Source of the DNA: Nocardioides sp. Kera G14
Lineage (GTDB): Bacteria > Actinomycetota > Actinomycetes > Propionibacteriales > Nocardioidaceae
NCBI RefSeq assembly: GCF_020715565.1
Contig: NZ_CP085839.1
Location: 1,426,001 to 1,490,000 of the forward strand
Direction: 5' to 3'
Length of the DNA: 64,000 nucleotides
Shown here in pieces: positions 36,219-45,368 of the stretch. Made by a program: the position numbers and the translations under genes. The notes under the pieces were generated by a model. It was given only the letters and a program-made list of their open reading frames with translations. It made no database searches and was not told the DNA's origin. Each line of letters opens with the position of its first letter. Position 1 is the first letter of the stretch.

Positions 36219-36799
36219 AGCACCTGCCCAACCTGCTGACGGCACTCCGGATCGTCCTCGTCCCGTTCTACGGCTGGGCACTGCTCGCCGAGGGCGGCGA
36301 CAACGGGTGGCTGCGGTTCCTCGCCTGGGGCATCTTCTTCGTGGCCATGGTGACCGACAAGGTCGACGGCGACCTGGCCCGCAAGTACAACGTGATCAGC
36401 AGCTTCGGCAAGATCGCCGACCCGATCGCCGACAAGCTCCTCACCGGCATGGCCTTCATCGGCCTGTCGATCCTCGGCGACATCTGGTGGTGGGTGACCA
36501 TCGTGGTCCTCGTGCGCGAATGGCTCATCACCTTCGTCCGCATGGCCGTCGTGTCCAAGATCGTGCTTGCCGCCGACCAGCTCGGCAAGTGGAAGACCAC
36601 CGCGCAGGGCTTCGCCCTCGGTGGCCTCACGCTGCCGCTGCGTGATCCCGACGCCACCTCCTTCTGGCACGGCGTGGGCGAGCTCTTCTTCTACTTCTTC
36701 GAGGCCTTCCTCGTCGTGGCCGTCGTCCTCACCTTCATCTCCGGCTTCCAGTTCTTCGCCGATCTCTGGCGCAAACGGGCCGACCTCCGCGCCGCCTGA
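36215..36799 (+). CDS. pgsA: CDP-diacylglycerol--glycerol-3-phosphate 3-phosphatidyltransferase
   Basis: A 194-residue membrane enzyme that makes phosphatidylglycerophosphate. The CDP-alcohol phosphotransferase motif D-G-x2-A-R-x8-G-x3-D-x3-D is seen in [10 protein letters not shown] and [27 protein letters not shown] is the typical first helix; four or five helices are expected. In mycobacteria the gene between ftsK and clgR is called pgsA3, and the synteny is kept here. The GTG start overlaps the rimO stop. Confidence 0.93.
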   Translation: MKHLPNLLTALRIVLVPFYGWALLAEGGDNGWLRFLAWGIFFVAMVTDKVDGDLARKYNVISSFGKIADPIADKLLTGMAFIGLSILGDIWWWVTIVVLVREWLITFVRMAVVSKIVLAADQLGKWKTTAQGFALGGLTLPLRDPDATSFWHGVGELFFYFFEAFLVVAVVLTFISGFQFFADLWRKRADLRAA

Positions 36800-36810
36800 G
36801 GAGCCGTTCG

Positions 36811-36816
36811 TAGGAT
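36811..36816 (+). promoter_or_regulatory. -10 element of leaderless cinA
   Basis: TAGGAT, 7 nt before the cinA ATG. Confidence 0.55.
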
Positions 36817-36823
36817 CGGCGAC

Positions 36824-37297
36824 ATGACCTCCGCAGACCATGTCCACCAGGTGTTGAAGGACGCGGAGGCCACCGTGGCCACCGCGGAGTCCCTCACCGG
36901 CGGCCAGCTCGCCTCGCAGCTGACCAACGTCCCCGGCTCCTCGCAGACGTACGGCGGCGGGGCGGTGACCTACTGGACCTCGCTCAAGATCGCGCTGCTC
37001 GGCGTGCCCGAGGCGCTGGTGCAGGAGTACGGCGTCGTCTCCGCCGAGTGTGCCGAGTCGATGGCCACGGGGGTCCGGGACGTGGCCGGGACGACGTACG
37101 GACTGGCGACGACGGGCGTGGCCGGGCCCGACGAGCAGGAGGGCAAGCCGGTCGGCACCGTGTTCGTCGGCGTCGCGGGGCCCTCAGGTGCCCGGTCGAT
37201 CCAGCTCAACCTGGACGGGGAGCGTGCCGATATCCAGGCACAGACGTGTGCAGCCGCGCTCGAGCTGCTCGCCGACGAGGTGTCGGTGAGGGAATAA
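36824..37297 (+). CDS. cinA: CinA C-terminal domain protein (nicotinamide-nucleotide amidase, PncC-type)
   Basis: A 157-residue stand-alone CinA C-terminal domain, which deamidates nicotinamide mononucleotide to nicotinate mononucleotide. TAESLTGGQLASQLT, GAVTYWTSLKIALLGVP and ATTGVAGPDEQEGKPVGTVF are the conserved blocks; the catalytic Ser lies in the first. The N-terminal MoCF-like domain of full CinA is absent, as in PncC. It lies between pgsA and clgR in the competence/DNA-repair cluster. Confidence 0.92.
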   Translation: MTSADHVHQVLKDAEATVATAESLTGGQLASQLTNVPGSSQTYGGGAVTYWTSLKIALLGVPEALVQEYGVVSAECAESMATGVRDVAGTTYGLATTGVAGPDEQEGKPVGTVFVGVAGPSGARSIQLNLDGERADIQAQTCAAALELLADEVSVRE

Positions 37298-37334
37298 CCG
37301 GGTGGGGTGCCCGACGTTGTGTGGGTGTCTCGGG

Positions 37335-37360
37335 TAGGTTTGCGCACAAGGGTCGCGAAC
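37335..37360 (+). promoter_or_regulatory. clgR promoter with imperfect inverted repeat (candidate autoregulatory site)
   Basis: GTTTGCG (37338-37344) and CGCGAAC (37354-37360) form an inverted repeat at 6 of 7 positions around 9 bp. It overlaps a possible -10 TAGGTT (37335-37340). The half-site GCGAAC resembles known ClgR half-sites (GTTCGC/GCGAAC), but the spacing is longer than the published box, so autoregulation is tentative. Confidence 0.4.
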
Positions 37361-37384
37361 GATGGAAGTTGGGGAGGTGCCCGC

Positions 37385-37657
37385 ATGGTGCTGTTCCGCC
37401 GCATGCTGGGTGACGTCCTCCGGGCCCAGAGGATGCAGCGAGGCATGACGCTCCGCGAGCTGTCCGGAGAGGCGAGGGTCTCCCTCGGTTACATCTCCGA
37501 GATCGAGCGCGGCCAGAAGGAGGCCTCCTCCGAGCTGCTCGCCTCACTCTGCACGGCCCTCGACCTGCCGCTCTCCGCGGTGCTGCGTGAGGTCTCCGAG
37601 GCCGTCGCCGTCGAAGAGATCGCCACCACGTCCGACGTGGTCGCCTCCGCCGCCTGA
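37385..37657 (+). CDS. clgR: HTH transcriptional regulator ClgR
   Basis: A 90-residue XRE-type regulator. [40 protein letters not shown] and [20 protein letters not shown] match ClgR/PopR proteins, which activate clp protease genes and stress functions in actinobacteria. Position between cinA/pgsA and recA is the same as in mycobacteria and supports the name. ATG at 37385 is preceded by GGGGAGG. Unlike most neighbours it has a leader of about 40 nt. Confidence 0.9.
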   Translation: MVLFRRMLGDVLRAQRMQRGMTLRELSGEARVSLGYISEIERGQKEASSELLASLCTALDLPLSAVLREVSEAVAVEEIATTSDVVASAA

Positions 37658-37660
37658 CCC

Positions 37661-37855
37661 GTGCGTCATACGGAGTTCTGGGCACGGCTCGAGTCCGCTG
37701 TCGGTGCGGGCTACTACGAGGTCTGGGCCGACCAGTACGTGATGTCCGAGCTCGGCGGCCTCACCGCCCGGCAGGCGCTCGAGGCGGGGTACACGCCGAA
37801 GGAGGTGTGGGCCGCCGTCTGGCGTGCCCTCGACCTGCCCGCGACACTCCGATGA
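37661..37855 (+). CDS. DUF3046 family small protein
   Basis: A 64-residue protein with the DUF3046 pattern: [52 protein letters not shown] and a C-terminal RALDLP. It is found upstream of recA across actinobacteria; function is unknown. GTG start at 37661, 3 nt after the clgR stop, so it is co-transcribed with clgR. Confidence 0.88.
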   Translation: MRHTEFWARLESAVGAGYYEVWADQYVMSELGGLTARQALEAGYTPKEVWAAVWRALDLPATLR

Positions 37856-37861
37856 GGATGC

Positions 37862-37890
37862 TTGGCTCGAACATCTGTTCGGACTAATCT
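37862..37890 (+). promoter_or_regulatory. recA promoter with LexA (SOS) box
   Basis: TCGAACATCTGTTCGG (37867-37882) matches the actinobacterial LexA consensus TCGAAC-N4-GTTCGA at 11 of 12 positions. It fits between TTGGCT (-35, 37862-37867) and TAATCT (-10, 37885-37890), which are 17 bp apart, so bound LexA would block RNA polymerase. Confidence 0.9.
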
Positions 37891-37979
37891 GCTTTTGTCC
37901 GTGGCCGCAGCTAGCGTCCAACCCGATGACGACGAAGAAGCAGATGGCCAAGACACCCAAGACCAACGGAGGCACCAAC

Positions 37980-39038
37980 ATGGCTGGTGGAGACCGCGAG
38001 AAGGCGCTGGACGCCGCGCTCGCCAACATTGAGAAGCAGTTCGGCAAGGGCTCGATCATGCGGCTGGGTGACGACACCCGCGCGCCGCTCGAGGTCATCC
38101 CCACCGGCTCGATCGCGCTGGACGTGGCGCTCGGCATCGGTGGACTCCCGCGCGGTCGCGTTGTCGAGATCTACGGCCCCGAGTCCAGCGGTAAGACCAC
38201 GGTCGCGCTGCACTCCGTCGCCAGCGCGCAGAAGGCCGGCGGTCTCGTCGCCTTCATCGACGCCGAGCACGCGCTCGACCCGGAGTACGCGAAGGCGCTG
38301 GGTGTCGACACCGACGCCCTCCTCGTCAGCCAGCCCGACTCCGGTGAGCAGGCCCTCGAGATCGCCGACATGCTGATCCGCTCCGGCGCACTCTCCCTCA
38401 TCGTCATCGACTCCGTCGCCGCGCTCGTGCCCCGCGCCGAGATCGAGGGCGAGATGGGTGACTCCCACGTCGGCCTCCAGGCCCGTCTCATGAGCCAGGC
38501 GCTGCGCAAGATGACCGGTGCGCTCAACAACTCCGGCACCACCGCGATCTTCATCAACCAGCTCCGCGAGAAGATCGGCGTCATGTTCGGCTCGCCCGAG
38601 ACCACCACCGGTGGCCGCGCGCTGAAGTTCTACTCCTCGGTCCGTCTCGACGTCCGCCGCATCGAGACCCTCAAGGACGGCACCGACATGGTCGGCAACC
38701 GCACCCGGGTCAAGGTCGTCAAGAACAAGGTGGCCCCGCCGTTCAAGCAGGCCGAGTTCGACATCATGTACGGCAAGGGCATCTCCAAGGAGGGCTCGCT
38801 GATCGACGTCGGCGTCGAGGCCGGCCTGATCCGCAAGGCCGGTGCCTGGTTCACCTATGAGGGCGACCAGCTCGGCCAGGGCAAGGAGAACGCCCGCAAC
38901 TTCCTCAAGGACAACCCCGACCTCGCTGCCGAGATCGAGCGGAAGATCCTCGAGAAGCTCGGTGTCACCGGCGACGTCGACGTCCCCGACGACCTCTCCG
39001 AATTGAGCGATGAGCCGATCGGTGTCGACGACTTCTGA
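37980..39038 (+). CDS. recA: RecA recombinase
   Basis: A 352-residue recombinase that coats single-stranded DNA, pairs homologous strands and triggers LexA self-cleavage. [19 protein letters not shown], Walker [10 protein letters not shown] (residues 66-74), [15 protein letters not shown] (Walker B), and the L2 loop region around [12 protein letters not shown] are present; no intein is seen. The ATG at 37980 follows GGAGG by 7 nt; an in-frame ATG at 37926 lacks such a site. A LexA box controls the promoter. recX overlaps the 3' end. Confidence 0.97.
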   Translation: MAGGDREKALDAALANIEKQFGKGSIMRLGDDTRAPLEVIPTGSIALDVALGIGGLPRGRVVEIYGPESSGKTTVALHSVASAQKAGGLVAFIDAEHALDPEYAKALGVDTDALLVSQPDSGEQALEIADMLIRSGALSLIVIDSVAALVPRAEIEGEMGDSHVGLQARLMSQALRKMTGALNNSGTTAIFINQLREKIGVMFGSPETTTGGRALKFYSSVRLDVRRIETLKDGTDMVGNRTRVKVVKNKVAPPFKQAEFDIMYGKGISKEGSLIDVGVEAGLIRKAGAWFTYEGDQLGQGKENARNFLKDNPDLAAEIERKILEKLGVTGDVDVPDDLSELSDEPIGVDDF

Positions 39039-39600
39039 GTCGCCCTGGTCGGGTGACGTCCGCCTCGGGCGGGAAGCGTGGGTGGGGTCCACACCTCCAG
39101 ACCCGCAGCTTCCCGCCGAGGCGGATCCCGAGTCCGTCGCTCGGACCATCCTGCTGGACCAGTTGACCGGGCGGGCTCGCAGCCGCAAGGAGCTGGCCGA
39201 CAAGCTCGCCTCCAAGAACGTGCCGGGGGAGATCGCGGTGCGGCTGCTCGACCGGTTCGAGGAGGTCGGGCTGGTCGACGATGCCTCCTTCGCCCGGATG
39301 TGGGCCGAGGGCCGGCAGTCGGGCAAGAAGCTGGCTCGGCGGGCGATCGCCCAAGAGCTGCGACGCAAGGGCGTGGACGACGAGGTCGCCAAGGAGGCGC
39401 TCGACGAGCTCGACCCCGACGCCGAGGAACAGGCCGCCCGCGACCTCGTGCAGCGGAAGCTGCGGTCGATGTCGCGGCTCGACGACGTGGTGAAGACCCG
39501 GCGTCTGCTGGGGATGCTCGCCCGCAAGGGATACCCCTCCGGGCTCGCCATGTCGGTGATCCGCGAGGCACTGGGCGGGTCACTAGACTCCGACGCGTGA
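39010..39600 (+). CDS. recX: Regulatory protein RecX
   Basis: A 196-residue RecX, which caps RecA filaments and restrains recombinase and coprotease activity. Three-helix repeats are visible: [60 protein letters not shown], and [20 protein letters not shown]. The start overlaps recA by 29 nt, which keeps RecX low relative to RecA; a GTG at 39025 is an alternative start. Confidence 0.92.
   Translation: MSRSVSTTSESPWSGDVRLGREAWVGSTPPDPQLPAEADPESVARTILLDQLTGRARSRKELADKLASKNVPGEIAVRLLDRFEEVGLVDDASFARMWAEGRQSGKKLARRAIAQELRRKGVDDEVAKEALDELDPDAEEQAARDLVQRKLRSMSRLDDVVKTRRLLGMLARKGYPSGLAMSVIREALGGSLDSDA
39584..39589 (+). promoter_or_regulatory. -10 element of the phosphoribosyltransferase gene, inside recX
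   Basis: TAGACT, 7 nt before the GTG at 39597, within the last codons of recX. Confidence 0.5.
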
Positions 39601-40109
39601 GCGAGACACCCGAGCGCACCCCGGAGCGCGAAGTCCTGACCTACGAGCTCTTCGGCACCGCGGTGCGCGAGATCGCGCAGCAGGTCGTCGACTCCGGGTA
39701 CGAGGCCGAAATCGTCCTCGCCATCGCCCGGGGCGGGCTCGGTCTCGGGATGGGCCTGGGCTACGCGCTCGATGTGAAGAACCTCTCCGCGGTCAACGTC
39801 GAGTTCTACACCGGTGTGGGCGAGACGCTCGACGTCCCGATCATGCTCCCGCCGACGCCGCAGGCGGTCGACCTCACCGGCATGAAGGTGCTCATCACCG
39901 ACGACGTCGCCGACACCGGCAAGACGCTCGAGGTCGTGCACGCGTTCCTCGAGGACCACGTCGCGGAGGTGCGCACGGCGGTCGTCTATGAGAAGCCGTG
40001 GACGGTGATCCACCCGGACTACGTCTGGAAGCGGACCGAGGCGTGGATCGACTTCCCGTGGTCCTCGACGCCGCCGCTCGTCAACCGCCACGGTGGACTG
40101 GCGCACTGA
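39597..40109 (+). CDS. Phosphoribosyltransferase (type I PRTase)
   Basis: A 170-residue type I PRTase. VLITDDVADTGKTLEVV carries the PRPP-binding motif; VLAIARGGLGLGMGLGYAL is the N-terminal loop. The size and WKRTEAWIDFPWS near the C terminus resemble xanthine/guanine- or hypoxanthine-type enzymes of the Gpt group, but the base is not determined. GTG start overlaps the recX stop, and a leaderless -10 gives it its own transcript. It shares a base with the PPK2 start. Confidence 0.85.
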   Translation: MSETPERTPEREVLTYELFGTAVREIAQQVVDSGYEAEIVLAIARGGLGLGMGLGYALDVKNLSAVNVEFYTGVGETLDVPIMLPPTPQAVDLTGMKVLITDDVADTGKTLEVVHAFLEDHVAEVRTAVVYEKPWTVIHPDYVWKRTEAWIDFPWSSTPPLVNRHGGLAH

Positions 40110-40969
40110 TGGGCCTCGCCGACGCACTCCGGGTACCGCCAGGGCCCGTGGACCTCTCGGAGTGGGATCCCGCCGCGACACCGGCCGTCAAGGGCGGTCG
40201 CAAGGAGGCCGAGGGTGAGCTCTTCAGCATGGCCGACGAGCTGCTCGAGCTCCAGACGAAGCTGCTCGCCAGCAAGGAGGGTGACTCGCCGCGGGGCCTC
40301 CTCCTGGTCCTGCAGGGCATGGACACCTCGGGCAAGGGAGGCGTGCTCAAGCACAGCGTCGGGCTGATGGACCCCGTCGGCCTCAAGGTCACCTCGTTCA
40401 AGGCGCCCACCGAGGAGGAACGCAGCCACGACTTCCTCTGGCGCGTCGAGAGCGCAGTCCCGCCTGCGGGGTTCGTGGGCTTCTTCGACCGCTCCCACTA
40501 TGAGGACGTGCTGATCCAGAAGGTCCGCTCGTTCGCCCCGGCTGAGGAGATCGAGCGCCGCTACGGCGCGATCAACGACTTCGAGAAGCGCCTCGTCGAC
40601 CAAGGGATCGTCGTGCTCAAGTGCATGTTGCACATCTCGCCGGAGGCACAGAAGGAGCGGCTGCTCGAGCGGCTCGAGGACCCCACGAAGCACTGGAAGT
40701 ACAACCCCGGCGACGTCGACGAGCGCCAGCTCTGGGCCGAATACACCAAGGCGTACGAGATCGCCCTCGAGCGCTGCAACACCGAGCCTGCGCCGTGGTT
40801 CATCGTGCCGAGCGACAAGAAGTGGTACCGGAACCTCGCCATCGCCAAGCTGTTGCGTGATCACCTGGCGGCCCTCGACCTCGACTGGACCACGCCGTCG
40901 GGGCTGGACATCGCCGCGGAGAAGGCGCGTCTCGCCGCCGACACCATCACCTCAGAGTCGGTGCAGTGA
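40109..40969 (+). CDS. Polyphosphate kinase 2 family (polyphosphate:nucleotide phosphotransferase)
   Basis: A 286-residue PPK2 protein. VLQGMDTSGKGG is the Walker A motif, FDRSHYEDVLI the Walker B region, and HWKYNPGDVDERQLWAEYTK and SDKKWYRNLAIAKLL the lid and C-terminal motifs. Such enzymes phosphorylate AMP/ADP or other nucleotides with polyphosphate. Overall form fits the short polyphosphate:nucleotide group; whether it acts on mono- or diphosphates is not decided. It lies between a PRTase and a HipA-like kinase with overlaps on both sides, so the four genes 39597-42146 are probably one operon. Confidence 0.92.
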   Translation: MGLADALRVPPGPVDLSEWDPAATPAVKGGRKEAEGELFSMADELLELQTKLLASKEGDSPRGLLLVLQGMDTSGKGGVLKHSVGLMDPVGLKVTSFKAPTEEERSHDFLWRVESAVPPAGFVGFFDRSHYEDVLIQKVRSFAPAEEIERRYGAINDFEKRLVDQGIVVLKCMLHISPEAQKERLLERLEDPTKHWKYNPGDVDERQLWAEYTKAYEIALERCNTEPAPWFIVPSDKKWYRNLAIAKLLRDHLAALDLDWTTPSGLDIAAEKARLAADTITSESVQ

Positions 40970-41739
40970 CGCTGCCGGTCGTCCGCGTGACGCGCTACGT
41001 CACGCCGCTGCGCGAGGGCGGCAGCCTCCCCGGCATCGTCGAGGGTGACGACCTCGGCACGTGGGTCTGCAAGTTCCGCGGCGCCGGTCAGGGTCTGCGG
41101 GTGCTGGTCGCCGAGGTGATCGTGGCCGGACTGGCCCGAGCGCTCGACATCGCGACGCCTGACCAGTGCGTCCTCGACCTCGACCCCGCGATCGCGCGCT
41201 ACGAGGCCGACGAGGAGGTTCAGGATCTGCTCAACGTCAGCGCCGGCCACAACCTCGGCATCGACTTCCTACCGGGCTCCTTCGGTTTCGACGCCAGCAC
41301 CGAGGTCGAGGCCGAGCTCGCCGGCCGGATCCTGTGGCTCGACGCCCTCACGGCCAACGTCGACCGCAGTTGGCGCAACCCGAACATGCTCGTCTGGAAC
41401 GGTGCCGTCCACGTGATCGACCACGGTGCCAGCCTCTACTTCCACCACTCCTGGCCGGGCGGCGCCGGAGACCCACAGCGCTTCGCCCGTCAGGCCTACG
41501 ACACCTCCGAGCACATCCTGCAGGGCTCGGCCGATCTCGCGCAGGCGCAGGACGCGGAGCTCGCGGCGCGGCTCACCGACGACGTGCTGGCCGCGGTCGT
41601 CGGCGACGTACCGGATGAATGGGTGGACGACTACGAGTGGGCCACCGGCCCGGCTGAGGTGAAGGCCCGCTACGTCGCCTTCCTCCGGGCGCGGCTCGAC
41701 GGCGTCGACGGGTCCCGCCCCTGGGTGCCGACGCTGTGA
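40966..41739 (+). CDS. HipA-like kinase family protein
   Basis: A 257-residue protein of a compact HipA-related kinase family. DALTANVDRSWRNPNML (about residues 125-141) provides the catalytic Asp, Asn and DR/NP pattern, and AVHVIDHGASLYFHH (around 148-162) the metal-binding DHG in place of DFG. The N-terminal half holds a short glycine-poor ATP-loop region. HipA phosphorylates glutamyl-tRNA synthetase, but the target here is unknown and no HipB antitoxin is adjacent. Instead a DUF3037 gene overlaps its end by 4 nt. GTG start at 40966 overlaps the PPK2 stop. The pair recurs in many bacteria as far as I recall, without known function. Confidence 0.8.
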   Translation: MTLPVVRVTRYVTPLREGGSLPGIVEGDDLGTWVCKFRGAGQGLRVLVAEVIVAGLARALDIATPDQCVLDLDPAIARYEADEEVQDLLNVSAGHNLGIDFLPGSFGFDASTEVEAELAGRILWLDALTANVDRSWRNPNMLVWNGAVHVIDHGASLYFHHSWPGGAGDPQRFARQAYDTSEHILQGSADLAQAQDAELAARLTDDVLAAVVGDVPDEWVDDYEWATGPAEVKARYVAFLRARLDGVDGSRPWVPTL

Positions 41740-42146
41740 ACCCCTATCAGTACGTCGTCCTCCGCTGCGTTCCCCGCGTCGAGCGCGAGGAGTTCGTCAA
41801 CGTCGGGGTCGTCCTCTACTGCCCCGAGGAGGAGTTCCTCGCCTCCGCCTCGCGGCTGAACGCCGGTCGGATCCAGACGCTGGCCCCCGGCCTGGACCTC
41901 GACCGGGTCGAGGCGGCACTGGAGTCGATCGCGTTGATCTGCGCCGGGACGGCCCATGCGCAGTTCGGCGCCGGCATGCGGGCGACGGCGTACGGCGAGC
42001 GGGCACTCAACGACAACCAGAGCGCCCGCTTCGGCCTGCTCAAGGCGCCCCGCAGCACCGTCCTGCAGCCCGGCCCGGTCCACGGAGGCATGACCTCCTC
42101 CGCCGCCGCCGAACTGCAGCGGCTGCTGGACGCGCTGGTCGGTTAG
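41736..42146 (+). CDS. DUF3037 family protein
   Basis: A 136-residue protein with the DUF3037 pattern: YQYVVLRCVPRVEREEFVNV, GVVLYCPEEEFLASASRLN, and later ARFGLLKAPRSTVLQPGPVH. Function is unknown. The GTG start overlaps the HipA-like kinase gene, so it is probably a partner or substrate of that kinase. Its last 4 nt overlap the convergent chelatase gene. Confidence 0.85.
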   Translation: MNPYQYVVLRCVPRVEREEFVNVGVVLYCPEEEFLASASRLNAGRIQTLAPGLDLDRVEAALESIALICAGTAHAQFGAGMRATAYGERALNDNQSARFGLLKAPRSTVLQPGPVHGGMTSSAAAELQRLLDALVG

Positions 42147-42886
42147 ACGGGGACGAGCTCGAGCGAGCCCACGGCGTAGCGCGCAAGGATCGTGCGGGCG
42201 AGCTCCGGGTGGGCACCGAGCGGATCGGACACCGCCACGGCGCCGGCCTCGAGCGCGAGCTCCGCGGCCCGGTCCGGCAGCCAGCCGGGGGCGAGGAAGA
42301 GCGACGCCACGGCGATGTGGCGACGTCCCTCGGCGCGGAACGCCCGGACGGCCTCACCGGTGGCCGGGGGAGTCGAGGACGCGTAGGCCGCGACGACCGG
42401 GAGTCGGTGGTGCGTGCCCCAGAGACGGGCGAGGCGGGCGACCGCCTGGTTGGCGAGGAAGTCTGACGAGCCGGCCGCGGCAAGCACGAGCGCGTCGAGC
42501 TCCCGCACCCGCGCCGCGCGCAGCGCCTCGCGGAGCCGCTCGTCGAGGATCCCGAGCAGGGTGGACTCGAGGCCGAGGATCCCGGCCGCCCGGATGGCGA
42601 CGTCGTCATGACGCTCCGCGGCGGCGGCGACGACCGACGGTACGTCGACCTTCGCGTGATAGGCCTCGCTGAGCAGCAGCGGGACGACCACGATCTCGCG
42701 GTGCCCCTCGGCGACCAGCGCGTCGACGACCGAGTCGAAGGACGGCGACGACAGCTCCAGGAACGCCTCGGCGATCCGCAGGTCGGGCCGCATCCGACGC
42801 ACCTCGTCGGTCAGGGCGGTGATGGTGGCCGCGTGTCGCGGATCGCGCGAACCGTGGGCGAGGGTGATCAGTGCCGGCGCACTCAT
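42143..42886 (-). CDS. Sirohydrochlorin chelatase (CbiX/SirB-like)
   Basis: A 247-residue class II chelatase with two homologous halves. The first begins ALITLAHGSRDPRHAATI and contains FLELSSPSFDSVVDALV and VVVPLLLSEAYHAKVD with metal-ligand His residues; the second half has AYASSTPPATGEAV and VASLFLAPGWLPD. It inserts Fe (or Co) into sirohydrochlorin. In an operon with cysH and nirA it most likely supplies siroheme to the sulfite reductase. ATG at 42886 overlaps the cysH stop by 4 nt; an earlier in-frame ATG at 42901 is less likely. Confidence 0.9.
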   Translation of the reverse strand: MSAPALITLAHGSRDPRHAATITALTDEVRRMRPDLRIAEAFLELSSPSFDSVVDALVAEGHREIVVVPLLLSEAYHAKVDVPSVVAAAAERHDDVAIRAAGILGLESTLLGILDERLREALRAARVRELDALVLAAAGSSDFLANQAVARLARLWGTHHRLPVVAAYASSTPPATGEAVRAFRAEGRRHIAVASLFLAPGWLPDRAAELALEAGAVAVSDPLGAHPELARTILARYAVGSLELVPV

Positions 42887-43629
42887 GAGTGGATCCCGCA
42901 TTCTGTCTTGCCGGTGCCGGCCCAGCGGCCGCTGCGCGGGTCATCGCCCGGAGCGACGCGGCGGGTGCACGGGGCGCATCCGATGGAGGGGTAGCCGTCG
43001 TAGACGAGCGGGTTCACGAGCACACCGTTCTCCGCCATGTAACGCTCGACCTGCTCGTCGGACCACCGCGCGATGGGGGAGACCTTGACCTTGCCCCGCT
43101 TGGCGTCCCAGCCGATGACGGGCGCGATCACCCGGTTGCGGGTCTCCGCGCGACGCAGGCCGGTCGCCCAGGCGTCGTACCCGTCCAGCGAGTTCGCCAG
43201 CGGCTCCACCTTGCGCAGCTTGCAGCACAGGTCGGGGTCCGTGCGGAAGAGGTCCTTGCCGTACGTCGCGTCCTGCTCGGCCACGCTCTGGACCGGCGTG
43301 ATGGTGATCAGGTTGACGTCGGAGGTCGCCGCGACCGCGTCACGCGTCCCGATCGTCTCGACGAAGTGGTAGCCGGTGTCGAGGAAGACGACGTCGATCC
43401 CCGGCACGACCTTGGCCGCGAGGTGGGCCAGCAGCCCGTCGCCCATCGAGGACGTGAGGCAGAAGCGCTCACCGAACGTCGCCGCGGCCCACTCGATGAT
43501 CGTCTCGGCGGGCGCGAGCTCCAGCTCGGCACCCCAGTGCGAGACGATCTCGCGGAGCTCCTCGGAGCTGCGGCCCTCGGTGTGGGATCCCTTGAAGGCG
43601 CGGGCAGCCGCAGTGGCCACCGTGCTCAT
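42883..43629 (-). CDS. cysH: Adenylyl-sulfate (APS) reductase, CysH
   Basis: A 248-residue thioredoxin-dependent reductase that turns activated sulfate into sulfite. The paired Cys motifs DLCCKLRKVEP and GCAPCTR bind a 4Fe-4S cluster, indicating an APS-using rather than PAPS-using enzyme; the C-terminal ECGIH holds the catalytic Cys. LTSSMGDGLLAHLA and VFLDTGYHFVET are substrate-binding segments. It overlaps nirA and the chelatase gene by 4 nt each. Confidence 0.94.
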   Translation of the reverse strand: MSTVATAAARAFKGSHTEGRSSEELREIVSHWGAELELAPAETIIEWAAATFGERFCLTSSMGDGLLAHLAAKVVPGIDVVFLDTGYHFVETIGTRDAVAATSDVNLITITPVQSVAEQDATYGKDLFRTDPDLCCKLRKVEPLANSLDGYDAWATGLRRAETRNRVIAPVIGWDAKRGKVKVSPIARWSDEQVERYMAENGVLVNPLVYDGYPSIGCAPCTRRVAPGDDPRSGRWAGTGKTECGIHS

Positions 43630-45329
43630 CTGACCAACTCCTCATCTGCTCGGGCGACCCACGTCGTGAAGCTCTCGCCCTGCTCGCGGTCCTCGAGGTA
43701 GTTCGAGACAAGCGAGCTGATGTAGTCGTCCAGGCCGGCACTCGTCACCTTGTGCTGGCGCAGCTTGCGGCCGAAGTTGGCCTGAAGGCCGGTGGCGCCG
43801 CCGAGGTGCACCTGGAAGCCCTCGACCTGCTCGCCGTTCTCGTCGGTGACGAGCTGACCCTTGAGGCCGATGTCGGCGACCTGAGTGCGGGCGCAGGCAT
43901 TGGGGCAACCGTTGACGTTGACGGTGATCCCCTGATCGCCCAGGTCGAGGTCGGGGAAGCGCCGTTCCAATTCGTCGATCAGGTCGTGGCTGCGCTGCTT
44001 GGTGTCGACGATCGCGAGCTTGCAGAACTCGATGCCCGTGCAGGCCATCGTGTTGCGTCGCCAGGTCGAGGGCCGGGCCGAGAGGCCGATGACGTCGAGC
44101 TCGTCGACGAGGTCGGGCGCGCGGAGCGGGTCGACACCGAGGATCACGATCTTCTGGTACGGCGTCAGGCGGGCGCCCGACGCGCCGTACTTCTCGATCA
44201 GGTCGGCCAGCTGGACCAGCAGCGTGCCCGAGACCCGGCCGACGGTCGGCGCGACGCCGACGTACACGTTGCCGTCCTTCTGCGGGTGGACGCCGATGTG
44301 GTCGCGGTGACCGATCGGGCTGACGGGCGAGGGGTTGTCCTCGAGCAGGTAGCCGAGGTACTCGTTCTCCAAGACCTCGCGGAACTTCGGGCCGCCCCAG
44401 TCGGCGACGAGAAACTTCAGGCGCGCCTTGGAGCGCAGCCGGCGGTAGCCGTAGTCGCGGAAGATGCCCGCGACGCCCTCCCAGACGTCGGGGACGGCCT
44501 CGAGCGGGATCCAGACGCCGAGCTTCTCGGTGAGGTGCGGGTTGGTCGAGAGGCCGCCGCCGACCCAGACGTCGAAGCCGGGGCCGAACTCGGGGTGGAT
44601 CGTGCCGACGAAGGCGACGTCGTTGGTCTCCGGCGAGACGTCGTGCGACGGGTGGCCGGTGAGCGCCGTCTTGAACTTGCGGGGGAAGTTCGAGAACTTC
44701 GGGTCCCCGATGTAGCGCCGCTTGATCTCGTCGAGCGCCCAGGTGCCGTCGATGATCTCGTCGACGGCGACGCCGGCGACGGGGGAGCCGAGGAACGGGC
44801 GGGGGCTGTCGCCGCAGGCCTCGAGGGTCGAGAGGCCGGCGTCCTCGAGGCGCGACCAGATCTCCGGGACGTTCTCGATCTCGATCCAGTGGTACTGGAT
44901 GTTCTCGCGGTCGGTGACGTCGGCGGTGTCGCGGCCGAAGTCCTGGCCGATCGTGCCGAGGGCGCGGACGGCACGGTGGCTCAGGAGTTGGCCGTCGGTC
45001 CGGACGCGCATCATGAAGTAGCGGTCGTCCAGCTCCTCCTCCTCCAGCGTGGCCGTCTTGCCGCCGTCGATGCCGGGCTTGCGCTGGGTGTAGAGGCCCA
45101 TCCAGCGGAAGCGGCCGCGGAGGTCGGCAGGGTCGATGGAGTCGAAGCCGCGCTTGGAGTACGTGTAGAGGATCCGGTCCCGCACGTTGAGCGGGTCGTC
45201 GTCCTTCTTGGACTGCTCGTTCTTGTTGAGTGGCTCGGTGTATCCGAAGGCCCATTGCCCCTCGCCGCGCTTGGGGCGCGGGACATCCGTCTTCTGAGGG
45301 GCGGCGGGCTTGAAACGCAGGTCGGGCAC
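43626..45329 (-). CDS. nirA: Ferredoxin-type sulfite reductase
   Basis: A 567-residue siroheme/4Fe-4S enzyme reducing sulfite to sulfide with six electrons. It has the duplicated nitrite/sulfite reductase fold; [13 protein letters not shown] and [11 protein letters not shown] carry the four cluster Cys. Tyr, Arg and Lys residues in [16 protein letters not shown] and related positions bind substrate. Sulfite rather than nitrite is favoured by the operon with cysH and the chelatase. The GTG at 45329 is assumed; no strong ribosome site is seen. A long palindrome lies about 40-80 bp upstream. Confidence 0.92.
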   Translation of the reverse strand: MPDLRFKPAAPQKTDVPRPKRGEGQWAFGYTEPLNKNEQSKKDDDPLNVRDRILYTYSKRGFDSIDPADLRGRFRWMGLYTQRKPGIDGGKTATLEEEELDDRYFMMRVRTDGQLLSHRAVRALGTIGQDFGRDTADVTDRENIQYHWIEIENVPEIWSRLEDAGLSTLEACGDSPRPFLGSPVAGVAVDEIIDGTWALDEIKRRYIGDPKFSNFPRKFKTALTGHPSHDVSPETNDVAFVGTIHPEFGPGFDVWVGGGLSTNPHLTEKLGVWIPLEAVPDVWEGVAGIFRDYGYRRLRSKARLKFLVADWGGPKFREVLENEYLGYLLEDNPSPVSPIGHRDHIGVHPQKDGNVYVGVAPTVGRVSGTLLVQLADLIEKYGASGARLTPYQKIVILGVDPLRAPDLVDELDVIGLSARPSTWRRNTMACTGIEFCKLAIVDTKQRSHDLIDELERRFPDLDLGDQGITVNVNGCPNACARTQVADIGLKGQLVTDENGEQVEGFQVHLGGATGLQANFGRKLRQHKVTSAGLDDYISSLVSNYLEDREQGESFTTWVARADEELVR

Positions 45330-45368
45330 ACCGCAGTCTCACCCGCGCTCACTGGACGCTTCAACTTC

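Noticed and set aside
37926..37979. Earlier in-frame ATG for recA
   Set aside because: No Shine-Dalgarno precedes it, while GGAGG lies 7 nt before the ATG at 37980, where RecA homology begins.
43642..45342. 566-residue frame overlapping nirA in another frame
   Set aside because: Arg/Pro-rich shadow of the sulfite reductase gene without recognisable motifs.
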